Assembly (NCBI GenBank): GCA_964632485.1
Contig: CAZWDO010000022.1
Coordinates: 33,875 to 65,758 of the forward strand
Length of the DNA: 31,884 nt
Direction of reading: 5' to 3'
Source of the DNA: CAZWDO01 sp964632485 [NCBI: uncultured bacterium]
GTDB taxonomy: Bacteria; JAGOEH01
Position numbers and translations under genes: made by a program. Under the pieces are notes generated by a model, which had not been told where the DNA came from, ran no database searches, and saw only the letters and a list, made by a program, of their open reading frames with translations. Each line of letters opens with the position of its first letter. The stretch's first letter is position 1. Below, in pieces: positions 1-8,293 of this stretch.

Positions 1-131
1 TCTACAGCCCGATTGATGGTATAGGTCAGCGAGAGATCGATAATGAATTCCTGGCCCAAATCTCGTTCAGCCGGATGGGTTCCGTGGTAGCCATAGCACA
101 CAATCCGCTGGATTTCCATTTTCCCGGTCAT
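1..131 (-). CDS. folB: Dihydroneopterin aldolase FolB, N-terminal part (runs off the window)
   Basis: Reading the minus strand from ATG at 131 gives about 43 residues beginning MTGKMEIQRIVCYGYHG and continuing THPAERDLGQEF. The YGYHG...E...GQ block is the conserved N-terminal signature of dihydroneopterin aldolase, which converts 7,8-dihydroneopterin to 6-hydroxymethyl-dihydropterin in cytosolic folate synthesis. The Glu of PAERDLGQ corresponds to the family's substrate-anchoring glutamate. The C-terminal two thirds lies beyond position 1. The start overlaps the stop of the upstream aminotransferase-like gene in an ATGA arrangement, and an AGAGG ribosome site lies about five bases before it, so the two genes are probably translationally coupled. 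A second ATG at 119 (MEIQRI) is an alternative start. The frame is short because of truncation, but the motif match is specific. Confidence 0.85.
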   Translation of the reverse strand, partial: MTGKMEIQRIVCYGYHGTHPAERDLGQEFIIDLSLTYTINRAV

Positions 132-1309
132 AAAGGCCTCTTGGGGGGCACTTTTTTTAATTTCATGGGCAGCCAGTTTTTTTCAATGCGATTTAAACTC
201 TCATCGAATTGGGCCGGGTCTTTGAGTAGATTCAAAATGAATGAGTTTTCCCCGTATTCGCCGAAATCAGTTCCTGGAATAATCCGTAGGTTGGCGATAC
301 GAAAGAGAGAAAGCGCCAGTCCATCGGCTGAATATCCCGGCGGAGTTTTGCAGTAAAGATAATAACCGCCAGCCGGTCGATGATAATACCATTGCCAGCG
401 GGCGAAATAGGTCTGGGCGGTTAAGCAGTTTGCCTCTATTCGATTTTGGAGATGCTCTAATAATTGCGCATATTGGCGCAGCCAATGGTTTGAGACCGCC
501 AATTGCCAGGGGGGTGGGGGGAGCGAGGTTTTACCTACAAAATGCCGGAACGGGCGCATGATATCGGGTGTTGCGAGTAAGAAACTGGGAGCGAATCCGC
601 TACCCGGTAAGCCGAAGCGATAGATTTCGATAAAATGTGAGAATTTGGTGCCTCCGGTAAAAAAAGAAACCGGCGTTTGGGTGGGCGCCTGGTAATCGAT
701 CAGCCCGGCATCGTTTAAAATTAATATATTATGCGCTTGGGCAAATTTTTTTAACTCTTGAATGTAAAATGAATCCAGTACTGCGCCAGTCGGTATATGC
801 GGATAATTTAATAGTAAAATCTGGCTGTTGGCATAAAGATTCTTTTCCAGTTCTTTAAGATTGGGCAGGTAGTCGCCTCGCGGCGTCAGAGGGAGGCGAA
901 TGCTTTTGCAATGGGTGAGAAGCGCCGCATTATGAAAAAAGGGGTGGCCGGGGTCACAAATAAAAGCGGTATCTTCCTGGTCCAAAAAAGCCATTAAAAA
1001 TGTTGACAACAATTGAAAGTAATCCGGCGAATAAAACAATTCAACATTTTTCGGCAAATCAATCTGGAAAGTGCGTTGATAGTAGTTCCTGAACCAATCG
1101 CACAATTTAATTTCATATTGATCCATACCGAGGGGGACCGTCTGCTCCAAACTGTCAAAAAAAGAAAATTCCTCGGGAGCAATTCGTGTATGGTCGATAA
1201 AAGGTGTCAGTTTTGGTTTGATCCGCAGTTTCAGTGGCAACGACTTGCGTTCCGGCAAAGGACGAAGCTTGTAAGCCAGATCAGCTAAATCCATGATAAT
1301 TTTTTTCAT
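128..1309 (-). CDS. Class I/II aminotransferase-fold protein, probably lacking the PLP lysine
   Basis: The product is about 393 residues, normal for fold type I aminotransferases of the DapL/AspC group. Recognisable landmarks are NYPHIPTGAVL (usually NYPxNPTG), ILILNDAGLIDY (the PLP-N1 aspartate region) and EIYRFGLPGSGF, which lies where the SxSKxxxxxGxR lysine motif belongs. No lysine occurs in that motif; the nearest is in GGTKFSH, a few residues upstream. The C-terminal substrate-binding arginine is also absent: ENSFILNLL stands where GYVRISL is expected. The protein may therefore be a degenerate, non-catalytic or re-purposed family member; this is inference from unaided alignment. I chose ATG 1309 (MKKIIMDLADL) over TTG 1327 because the promoter at 1344-1372 would leave only about ten bases of leader for TTG. 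It is coupled to folB downstream, so a role linked to pterin or folate metabolism is possible but unproven. Confidence 0.75.
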   Translation of the reverse strand: MKKIIMDLADLAYKLRPLPERKSLPLKLRIKPKLTPFIDHTRIAPEEFSFFDSLEQTVPLGMDQYEIKLCDWFRNYYQRTFQIDLPKNVELFYSPDYFQLLSTFLMAFLDQEDTAFICDPGHPFFHNAALLTHCKSIRLPLTPRGDYLPNLKELEKNLYANSQILLLNYPHIPTGAVLDSFYIQELKKFAQAHNILILNDAGLIDYQAPTQTPVSFFTGGTKFSHFIEIYRFGLPGSGFAPSFLLATPDIMRPFRHFVGKTSLPPPPWQLAVSNHWLRQYAQLLEHLQNRIEANCLTAQTYFARWQWYYHRPAGGYYLYCKTPPGYSADGLALSLFRIANLRIIPGTDFGEYGENSFILNLLKDPAQFDESLNRIEKNWLPMKLKKVPPKRPL

Positions 1310-1343
1310 GTTTCCATCCGCTTTCAATGGGTATTAATTAATT

Positions 1344-1372
1344 AGTATAACTTAATTCGTGAAAAATGTCAA
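1344..1372 (-). promoter_or_regulatory. Sigma70-type promoter for the aminotransferase-folB operon
   Basis: On the minus strand TTGACA (1372-1367) is followed after exactly 17 bases by TATACT (1349-1344). Transcription would start near 1337, giving a leader of about 28 bases to ATG 1309. The match is 6/6 and 5/6 to the sigma70 consensus with optimal spacing. Confidence 0.8.
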
Positions 1373-1462
1373 TATTTTTTTTCCAAATTAATCGGGAAGT
1401 GCCTGATTTAGGTACATTCGATGAAATTTAACCTCGCATTTCTCTAATTATTGTAAAAAAAC

Positions 1463-1520
1463 ACTTGCGAAAAATGATTTTTTTTTATACATTAATGTTC
1501 CTTGTTTTATTATCGCAAGT
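1463..1520. promoter_or_regulatory. Spaced inverted repeat ACTTGCGA / TCGCAAGT before ppiD-like gene
   Basis: ACTTGCGA at 1463-1470 and its exact reverse complement TCGCAAGT at 1513-1520 are centred 50 bases apart, about five helical turns. The left arm overlaps a possible -35 (TTGCGA, 1465-1470), with a weak -10 (TACATT, 1488-1493) 17 bases on. It could be a two-half-site operator that bends or loops the promoter of the gene at 1563. The 235-base gap 1328-1562 otherwise holds only the minus-strand promoter at 1344-1372 and AT-rich DNA. Confidence 0.35.
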
Positions 1521-1562
1521 AGTTTAACACACAATTCTCATTTAAAAGGAGGATATACATCC

Positions 1563-3368
1563 ATGCTTGAGCAAATGCGGAAGCAATCCAAGATATTTAT
1601 TATCATTGTCGCAGTGGCCTTTATTTTAACGATTCTTTTCTCCTGGGGAATGGATATCACGGGTTTAGGCGGTAAATCGGCTCGCAGTACGTTTGTTGGG
1701 TCAGTTGACGGCCAGGAAATCAGTTATTATGATTACAATAATATGATTCAGCAGACCTATGGCGAATACAAACAACAATACCCGGATCGTGAAATAGCGG
1801 AACGGGATATGCAGCAGATACGGGAAAATGCGTGGCAGAAAATTATCAATCAGATAATGGTCAACAAATTACTGAAAAAATACGACATTACTGTATCTGA
1901 CAATGAAGTGGTGGAATTGATCAAGCTGGCGCCGCCGCGTGAAGTTCAGCAGATTACCCAGTTCCATACCGATGGCAAGTTTGATTATAATAAGTATCGT
2001 AGCTTTCTGAGCAATCCTCAGAGTGGATATCTTGTGCAGCAGATGGAGTATATTTTCCGTACTTCATTTCCAAATGATAAGCTCTATTATCGGTTTTTTT
2101 CAACAATCAATGTGACCGATATGGAGTTAAAAGACTATTATTTTCAGAAAAACGAGAAAATCAAGATCGCGTATATCAGCTATGGCGCGGAACGAATTCC
2201 GGATGACGCGGTAGTTATCGATTCCGCGGCGGTTAAAGCGTATTATGAAGAGCATAAAGAAGATTATAAGACTCCCGAGAAGTTACAGTTGGAGATGGTG
2301 CAATTTGATAAAACACCTCAGGGATCGGATTTGACTCATGCCGCGCAAAAAGCCCAGGCCATTTATCAGGAATTAAAAAAGGGCGCGGAATTTGGCGCTC
2401 TGGTCGTTAAGTATTCCGATGATCTTTCCACGCGCGATAAAGGTGGTAATCTGGGCTTAGTTAAACGCGGTTCAATGAAACCCGAATTCGAAAACGTGCT
2501 TTTTATGCTTGATTCCGCCGAGTATTCTGAACCCTTCCATACTCCCTATGGCTGGCATATCGTCATCTGTGACGGTAAAGAAACCGGCGAGGGGGATGTC
2601 CAGAGTGTCCTTTGCCGTCAGATATTGATCAAGGAAACAGCTTCGCCTGAGCGTATGGATTCATTATTGCGAGTTGCGGATATGTTTAATGATAAAATCA
2701 GAGAGAAGAATTTCGATGAAGCCCTGAAAACCTGGAATATTACTCCGCAAATCATCGATTCAACCAGCCGTACGAGTTTCTTCCTGCCACAAGTAGGTTA
2801 CCTGGAGGGTTTTGATTTCTTTTTGCAAACGGCTCAAGAAGAGCGCGTTTCGAATATGTTTACCACGGATAAAGGTATCTTCATTTTTCGCGTAAAAAAA
2901 GTATATCCGCCGGAGATTAAACCCTATGCGGAAGTGGCGCGACAGATTGTCAATCAATTGAAGATTGAGAAAAAAGTTGAAGCGTTGAAACCCCAGATCG
3001 AAGAGATTGAAAAACGGATTGGGAGTGTTCAAAATCTGGGAGAAATCGATTCGGCTTTAAAGCCGGATACCAGCACTCTTTTTTCACGAATGGACAATGT
3101 ACCAAAAATTGGTAGTGGCAATGAATTGATCGGTTTAGGTTTTAAACTATCGCTCAATCAAATCGGCGGCGCTATCCTGCATAACAATCGCTACTTTTTT
3201 ATTCAGCTTATTGATCGGATGGTTCCTTCGGATGAAGAATTCATTGCCAATCGAGATGCGATTATGCAGGAATATGACGGAAAAGTCCGCAATATTCGCG
3301 CTCAGGAATGGTTGATGCGAATGCGCGAAAATATTAAAGTTGAAGACAAACGCTCAGAATATTTCTAA
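1563..3368 (+). CDS. Membrane-anchored peptidyl-prolyl isomerase / SurA-PpiD-like folding factor
   Basis: The 601-residue protein begins with a short basic segment and one hydrophobic helix (IFIIIVAVAFILTILFSWGM, residues about 11-30), so it should be anchored in the inner membrane with the rest in the periplasm. Residues about 45-200 form a SurA_N-type helical chaperone region (VDGQEISYYDYNNMIQQTYG; INQIMVNKLLKKYDI). Residues about 235-340 are a parvulin (PPIC) domain with YSDDLSTRDKGGNLG and TPYGWHIV, the usual hallmarks. A second, degenerate parvulin-like stretch follows (residues about 400-450), as in PpiD. It would assist folding of exported or outer-membrane proteins. A strong AAAGGAGGA ribosome site lies about eight bases before the ATG. 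It may form a transcription unit with glgP 24 bases downstream. PpiD and PrsA/SurA-like assignments cannot be separated by eye. Confidence 0.88.
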   Translation: MLEQMRKQSKIFIIIVAVAFILTILFSWGMDITGLGGKSARSTFVGSVDGQEISYYDYNNMIQQTYGEYKQQYPDREIAERDMQQIRENAWQKIINQIMVNKLLKKYDITVSDNEVVELIKLAPPREVQQITQFHTDGKFDYNKYRSFLSNPQSGYLVQQMEYIFRTSFPNDKLYYRFFSTINVTDMELKDYYFQKNEKIKIAYISYGAERIPDDAVVIDSAAVKAYYEEHKEDYKTPEKLQLEMVQFDKTPQGSDLTHAAQKAQAIYQELKKGAEFGALVVKYSDDLSTRDKGGNLGLVKRGSMKPEFENVLFMLDSAEYSEPFHTPYGWHIVICDGKETGEGDVQSVLCRQILIKETASPERMDSLLRVADMFNDKIREKNFDEALKTWNITPQIIDSTSRTSFFLPQVGYLEGFDFFLQTAQEERVSNMFTTDKGIFIFRVKKVYPPEIKPYAEVARQIVNQLKIEKKVEALKPQIEEIEKRIGSVQNLGEIDSALKPDTSTLFSRMDNVPKIGSGNELIGLGFKLSLNQIGGAILHNNRYFFIQLIDRMVPSDEEFIANRDAIMQEYDGKVRNIRAQEWLMRMRENIKVEDKRSEYF

Positions 3369-3392
3369 TGTTCCGATAATGAAAGGATTTGC

Positions 3393-5942
3393 ATGAAAAG
3401 CATTCGTTCGTTTCATATCGTTCCCCATATTCCCCAACGGCTGGAAGGTCTCAAACGTTTGGCGGAGAATGTCTGGTATAGCTGGCATCCGGATTGCGTT
3501 GCGCTTTTCCACCGTCTCGACCGGGATTTATGGGAGAAAGTCAATCATAATCCTATTAAACTTTTAGGAATGATCGATCAGTCCAAACTAACCGAACGAT
3601 TGGAAGATGAAGGGTTTTTAACTCATTTGGAACGGGTGTTGAGTGAATTTGATAAATATATGGAAAACAAGAAACCGTATCAGTTTCATCTGGAAAAGCC
3701 GATTGATTTCAAAATTGCTTATTTTTCGGCGGAATACGGTTTAACGGAAGCCCTGCCGATTTATTCCGGCGGTCTTGGAGTTCTGTCGGGTGATCATTTA
3801 AAATCCGCCAGTGATTTGAACGTTCCCTTAGTGGGAGTCGGATTATTGTACCAGAAAGGTTATTTTCAGCAATATCTGAATGAAGATGGCTGGCAACAGG
3901 AAGTTTACACTGAGAACGATTTTTCCAATATGGCCGTTAAACCCGTTCGGGACAAATCCGGCCATCAATTGGTTTTCGATGTCTGGTTAAATAACCATTT
4001 TGTCAAGGTCCGCGTCTGGTTGATTCAGGTGGGACGTGTTCCCTTGTATATGCTGGATACAAATTTTAAGGATAATAGTTTTGAAGATCAACAGATAACG
4101 GCTCAATTGTACGGGGGTGATCGCGAGCATCGCTTGAAGCAGGAGATCATTTTGGGAATTGGCGGTACGATCGCTTTGAAAAAAATGGAAGTGGAGCCTG
4201 TCGTTTATCATATGAATGAAGGCCATTCGGCCTTTGCTGCGTTGGAACGGATACGGAATTTAATCGAAAAATATCAACTGACCTTCGAAGAGGCCAAACA
4301 AGTCGTTATTGCCAGCACTGTTTTTACGACTCATACTCCTGTTCCTGCTGGAAATGATGTGTTCAGTAATTCACTGATTGGAAGCTATTTTCAGCGCTAT
4401 ACTGAGCAGGTTGGAATTCCGATGAATAAGTTGATGGAATTAGGGAAGGAAGAAGCCCATTCAGAGTTTTGCATGACCGTGTTGGCCATTCGGTTATCTG
4501 GATTTACCAACGGTGTCAGCCAACTTCATAAGCATGTCAGCCGCAAAATGTGGCGCAAATTGTGGCAATATTTACCGGAAGACGATTTGCCGATTCACGG
4601 TATAACGAACGGGATACATATTCCTTCCTGGATTTCGGCGGATATGGCTGCTTTGTATGATCGCTATTTGGGAAGGCGGTGGGCTGAAGACCCGGATAAT
4701 GAAAAAATCTGGTTACGGGTGGAATCGATTCCTGATTCAGAATTGTGGCGCACTCATGAGCGTCGCCGGGAACGTCTCGTGGCATTTACTCGACGGCGGC
4801 TCAAAGAGCAATTCATTCGAAAAGGCGCTACACTGTCTCAAATGGACGGTGTTATGGATGTTCTCAACCCCGAAGCCATAACTATTGGTTTTGCCCGTCG
4901 CTTTGCGACTTACAAACGGGCGACTCTTTTGTTTTCTGATCTGGAGCGTTTGAAAAATATTCTGAATAACACGGAGAGACCCGTCCAGATTATCATCGCC
5001 GGTAAAGCTCATCCCCAGGATAATGCAGGGAAAGACTTCATTAAGCGCATTGTCCGGTTTTCCCAGATGCCGGAATTTAAAAATAAGATTGCCTTTATTG
5101 AAAATTATGATATAAATGTCGCTCGCTATATGGTCGAAGGAGTCGATATTTGGCTCAATACTCCACGCCGTCCACTCGAAGCGTGTGGCACCAGCGGGAT
5201 GAAAGCGGTGGCCAATGGGGCGATCCATCTTAGCATTCTTGATGGATGGTGGGATGAGGCTTATAACGGCCAGAATGGATGGGCTATTGGGTTTGGCGAG
5301 CAGTACCGCGAACAGGATTACCAGGACCGTGTTGAAAGCAACGCTCTCTACCAGCTTTTGGAGAATGAGATCATTCCGCTTTATTACGAGCGTTCGCCGA
5401 ATACCAACCTTCCCAAGGGCTGGATAAAATTGATGAAATCTTCCATGCAGTCGCTTTGCGCGTTTTTTAATACGCACAGAATGGTCGAAGAATACCTCGA
5501 ACGCGCCTATTATGAAGCGGCCGTCAGTTGGGATTCACTGGCTGAGAAAGATATGGAAGGAGTGCGCGACTTACAGAGATGGATTAATCTGCTTGACGCC
5601 AACTGGCATAAAATTGCGATACAGGAAGTGATCTATCCTTCCTATGAAGTTTTTGAAGTCAGCATGGATATTCAGGTGAAAGTCCGAATATTTTTAGGGG
5701 AAATTCCTCCCGAGACTGTTCAAGTCGATATATATTGTGGTCCTCTCTATAGTGATTCTTCCTTTGTAAATCGTGAGATTGTAAAAATGTCTTTCAAACC
5801 AATGGCTGAACCTCAGGTATATGAGTTTGAAGGGATCGTACGACCTTCCGCTTCCGGGAAGTTGGGCATGACGATACGAATTTTGCCCCGGCATAAAAAT
5901 CTTTTAAATCAGTATCAATTAAATAAGGTTATTTGGGCCTAA
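3393..5942 (+). CDS. glgP: Alpha-glucan (glycogen) phosphorylase, GT35 family, long type with DUF3417
   Basis: The 849-residue protein releases glucose-1-phosphate from the non-reducing ends of alpha-1,4-glucans using PLP. Residues about 1-110 match the N-terminal DUF3417 domain of the Thermotoga/archaeal-type subfamily (RLAENVWYSWHPD). Catalytic-region motifs follow: EYGLTEALPIYSGGLGVLSG near residue 115, HMNEGHSAFAALER near 275, and the PLP site EACGTSGMKAVANG, in which Lys604 forms the Schiff base. Cys replaces the more common Ser in EASGT. The C-terminal 100 residues form a beta-rich tail (SYEVFEVSMDIQVKVRIFLG) often found in this subfamily. AAAGGA lies six bases before the ATG. The downstream phosphatase gene overlaps its 3' end, so the two are probably co-transcribed. 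The function is cytosolic storage-glucan mobilisation. Confidence 0.95.
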   Translation: MKSIRSFHIVPHIPQRLEGLKRLAENVWYSWHPDCVALFHRLDRDLWEKVNHNPIKLLGMIDQSKLTERLEDEGFLTHLERVLSEFDKYMENKKPYQFHLEKPIDFKIAYFSAEYGLTEALPIYSGGLGVLSGDHLKSASDLNVPLVGVGLLYQKGYFQQYLNEDGWQQEVYTENDFSNMAVKPVRDKSGHQLVFDVWLNNHFVKVRVWLIQVGRVPLYMLDTNFKDNSFEDQQITAQLYGGDREHRLKQEIILGIGGTIALKKMEVEPVVYHMNEGHSAFAALERIRNLIEKYQLTFEEAKQVVIASTVFTTHTPVPAGNDVFSNSLIGSYFQRYTEQVGIPMNKLMELGKEEAHSEFCMTVLAIRLSGFTNGVSQLHKHVSRKMWRKLWQYLPEDDLPIHGITNGIHIPSWISADMAALYDRYLGRRWAEDPDNEKIWLRVESIPDSELWRTHERRRERLVAFTRRRLKEQFIRKGATLSQMDGVMDVLNPEAITIGFARRFATYKRATLLFSDLERLKNILNNTERPVQIIIAGKAHPQDNAGKDFIKRIVRFSQMPEFKNKIAFIENYDINVARYMVEGVDIWLNTPRRPLEACGTSGMKAVANGAIHLSILDGWWDEAYNGQNGWAIGFGEQYREQDYQDRVESNALYQLLENEIIPLYYERSPNTNLPKGWIKLMKSSMQSLCAFFNTHRMVEEYLERAYYEAAVSWDSLAEKDMEGVRDLQRWINLLDANWHKIAIQEVIYPSYEVFEVSMDIQVKVRIFLGEIPPETVQVDIYCGPLYSDSSFVNREIVKMSFKPMAEPQVYEFEGIVRPSASGKLGMTIRILPRHKNLLNQYQLNKVIWA

Positions 5943-7696
5943 ATCAGTTCATCATGACAGACTATTTTAATTATCGGAATTCGGAACGGTGTGTCAGTTT
6001 TTTTCAAAACCCGGACCAATGTTTTCCATTGAAAATCAGTTTATTGCTGAATACTACCCAGGATATGGATACACTGCTCAGCCGGGTGATGCACATTGCC
6101 AGTTCTATTCTGGATGTGGAAGCATCCTCCTTGATTCTTTTTGATGATAAACGAAATATTTTGACTTTCCGTATCTCCTTGGGGCCCAAGGGCGAACAAT
6201 TGTTTAATATCGAACTGCCCACGAACAAGGGAATTGTTGGTCAAGTGGTTCAGACAAATAAGCCGCTGATTGTCAATGATGTGGAAAAATCACCCTACTT
6301 TAATCCGGAGATCGATCACAAAACAGGTTTTAAAACCCAGTCGATATTGTGTGTACCGATTCTTTATCAAAACCAGATACGCGGCGCCATTGAAGTCATT
6401 AACAAACATGACGGGCATGGGTTTAGTGATCCTGATGTCGTTATATTGGAATCAATTGCCGCTCAAGTTGCCGTTGCTCTTGAAAATGTCCAGCTTTTTT
6501 CGCGACTGGTACACGAAGCGCAGCAGAAAAACCGCTTATATCTCTTAGGGAAACAAATATCCAGCACGCTTGACCAACAGGAAATTGTAACTATTAGCTT
6601 TCAGACAATGCGTGAGTTAATTGGGTATGATTATGCGTTACTGTCAACAATTACTCCTTCCGGATCAATCTGCGAAATGGTGTTAGAAGTGGGTATCCCA
6701 CTCGCTAATAGAAGCGAAATGAACCAAACTATTGAGTCTGTTATACAGGATGGGGTTTTTATTGATACGGGTTTATTGATTTCCTATCCTGAGAGTAGCC
6801 AGATCATGGTTCCCCTGATTCAAAACAATCTGCTGGGAGGGTTTATTCTTTTGCAGAAGAAAAGCGTTCCCGGTTATAATGATGAAGATTTATCATTGGT
6901 TTTTAATATAGCCAGTCAATTATCGACTGTGATGGATCGGGCCATATACCATCAAAAAATGCTCGAGCAAGAACGAGTCAACAAGACTATCCAGATAGGC
7001 CGACAGGTGCAGGCCAGCTTATTGCCATTCGAGTACCCCAATGATGACCGGTTTGAAATTTTTGCCAGTTACGACCCCTGTCTTCAAATTAGCGGCGACT
7101 ACTATGATTATTTTCCATTGCAAGGGAATCGTTATTTTATATTGATTGCCGATGCCGCTGGAAAGGGCGCTTCCGCAGCGATGATGATGAGCGCGGTTCG
7201 GTCGGCAATACATATTATGAAGGACAGTTTTGACGATTTCGTCAAAATGATTGCTCGTGTCAACCACCTTATCGTACAAGATAACCGGGAAGGGTTTTTC
7301 ATTACCGGTTTTTTTGCTATTGTCGATTTTAATACACGTGAAATTGAATATCTGAATTGCGGACATAATTATCCTTTCTTAATCAGGGAAGATGATTTTT
7401 TCATTTTCAAAGATTCTTTTTTTCCTTTGGGAATCAGCGATTTGGTTGAATACAAATCCAAAAAAATTCCGTTTTTCTCTGGTGATTGGCTGTTTTGTTA
7501 CACCGATGGCGTGATTGAAGCGGCCAATGAACAAAGGGAATTGTTTGGCGAATCGCGGCTGCAAGCATTTTTAAAATCAAAAAAAACGGTTCCTTTGGAT
7601 CAATTACATCAGGAATTAATGGATGATATCCGTGATTTTTCAGGAAATGCTCAACAATCCGATGATATCACATTTTTATCAGTGAGAATTTTATGA
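5933..7696 (+). CDS. GAF-domain PP2C/SpoIIE-type serine phosphatase (RsbU-like)
   Basis: The 587-residue soluble protein has one clear GAF domain (residues about 45-195: LDVEASSLILFDD, NKGIVGQVV, SILCVPILYQNQIRGAIEV), a probable second GAF (about 205-345), and a C-terminal SpoIIE/PP2C phosphatase domain. The metal-binding motifs are intact: ISGDYYDYFPL, ADAAGKGASAAMMMS, FCYTDGVIEAANE and DDITFLSVR. Such enzymes dephosphorylate STAS anti-anti-sigma proteins in partner-switching pathways, so the STAS protein at 21847-22137 is a possible substrate (inference). The given start is TTG 5933, overlapping glgP by ten bases, with a nearby TAAGG; ATG 5954 (MTDYFNYRN) is an equally reasonable start but has no visible ribosome site. 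The next gene overlaps its stop by four bases (ATGA). Confidence 0.88.
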   Translation: MGLNQFIMTDYFNYRNSERCVSFFQNPDQCFPLKISLLLNTTQDMDTLLSRVMHIASSILDVEASSLILFDDKRNILTFRISLGPKGEQLFNIELPTNKGIVGQVVQTNKPLIVNDVEKSPYFNPEIDHKTGFKTQSILCVPILYQNQIRGAIEVINKHDGHGFSDPDVVILESIAAQVAVALENVQLFSRLVHEAQQKNRLYLLGKQISSTLDQQEIVTISFQTMRELIGYDYALLSTITPSGSICEMVLEVGIPLANRSEMNQTIESVIQDGVFIDTGLLISYPESSQIMVPLIQNNLLGGFILLQKKSVPGYNDEDLSLVFNIASQLSTVMDRAIYHQKMLEQERVNKTIQIGRQVQASLLPFEYPNDDRFEIFASYDPCLQISGDYYDYFPLQGNRYFILIADAAGKGASAAMMMSAVRSAIHIMKDSFDDFVKMIARVNHLIVQDNREGFFITGFFAIVDFNTREIEYLNCGHNYPFLIREDDFFIFKDSFFPLGISDLVEYKSKKIPFFSGDWLFCYTDGVIEAANEQRELFGESRLQAFLKSKKTVPLDQLHQELMDDIRDFSGNAQQSDDITFLSVRIL

Positions 7697-8184
7697 GAAA
7701 AAATGGAATGGCTCTGAAAAATAGAGACGTAGCGATTGAGGATCGTAAATTTTTTTTGAAACGAGCCTATGAGAGTTTGACAATCATTACGCAATCCTAT
7801 ACAATTTGGCTGGGGCAGGCAGATTTTTTGGAAGTTTTAGAACGAAATGTCAAACAAATGGTTGAGTTTCTTTATAATTCCCGCCATTTTACATACATAT
7901 CGGTCGGAGGAGATCTTGAAAATATGTCAAATGAACTACCCTTGACCGAGCGATTGTTTTTAGATCATATCGATACGATTTATTTAAAAGCGCAGTTTAT
8001 ACTCCGCTTTATCAGCCATCAAAAAGTTTTACGGCATTTTAAAACACTGGTTGATTCCGGCGATATGAAACTCCAACGTTATTTGGATCAGATAATTGAG
8101 ACTGATAACAATACGATTTTACGGGATTTAAATTTAATTCAAATGAGGATTGATGCATTTAGGCGGTTTATTGAATTATTTTAG
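7693..8184 (+). CDS. Uncharacterised helical protein coupled to the RsbU-like phosphatase
   Basis: The 163-residue product matches no family I recognise. It has no signal peptide or membrane segment and is predicted by eye to be almost wholly alpha-helical (EDRKFFLKRAYESLTIITQS; FLDHIDTIYLKAQFILRFIS; LIQMRIDAFRRFIELF), rich in amphipathic repeats and nearly free of Pro, Gly and Cys. Its ATG overlaps the phosphatase stop as ATGA, which implies coupled translation and possibly equal stoichiometry, so an accessory or binding role with the phosphatase is plausible. It is probably the last gene of the ppiD-like/glgP/phosphatase unit, because a 109-base gap and a possible new promoter follow. No function is assigned. 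Confidence 0.7.
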   Translation: MRKNGMALKNRDVAIEDRKFFLKRAYESLTIITQSYTIWLGQADFLEVLERNVKQMVEFLYNSRHFTYISVGGDLENMSNELPLTERLFLDHIDTIYLKAQFILRFISHQKVLRHFKTLVDSGDMKLQRYLDQIIETDNNTILRDLNLIQMRIDAFRRFIELF

Positions 8185-8217
8185 GAACTCAAGCAAAAAA
8201 ATGTAGTTAAATTATTT

Positions 8218-8247
8218 CTGACATTGATTCGTTAGATGATTTATCTT
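8218..8247 (+). promoter_or_regulatory. Possible weak sigma70 promoter before the sigma factor gene
   Basis: CTGACA (8218-8223) is followed after 18 bases by TATCTT (8242-8247), matching 5/6 and 4/6 of consensus. It lies in the 109-base gap before the sigma factor gene. The match is weak and the site is listed because the gap needs an explanation. Confidence 0.3.
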
Positions 8248-8293
8248 GGAAGTGGAAGATATTTTTTAATTTTTAAAAGTATGTCGAAGGAGT

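Noticed and set aside
4737-5477. 246-codon open frame on the minus strand opposite glgP
   Set aside because: It lies wholly antisense to a well-conserved glycogen phosphorylase region including the PLP site, has no recognisable domain, and is best explained as a coding shadow.
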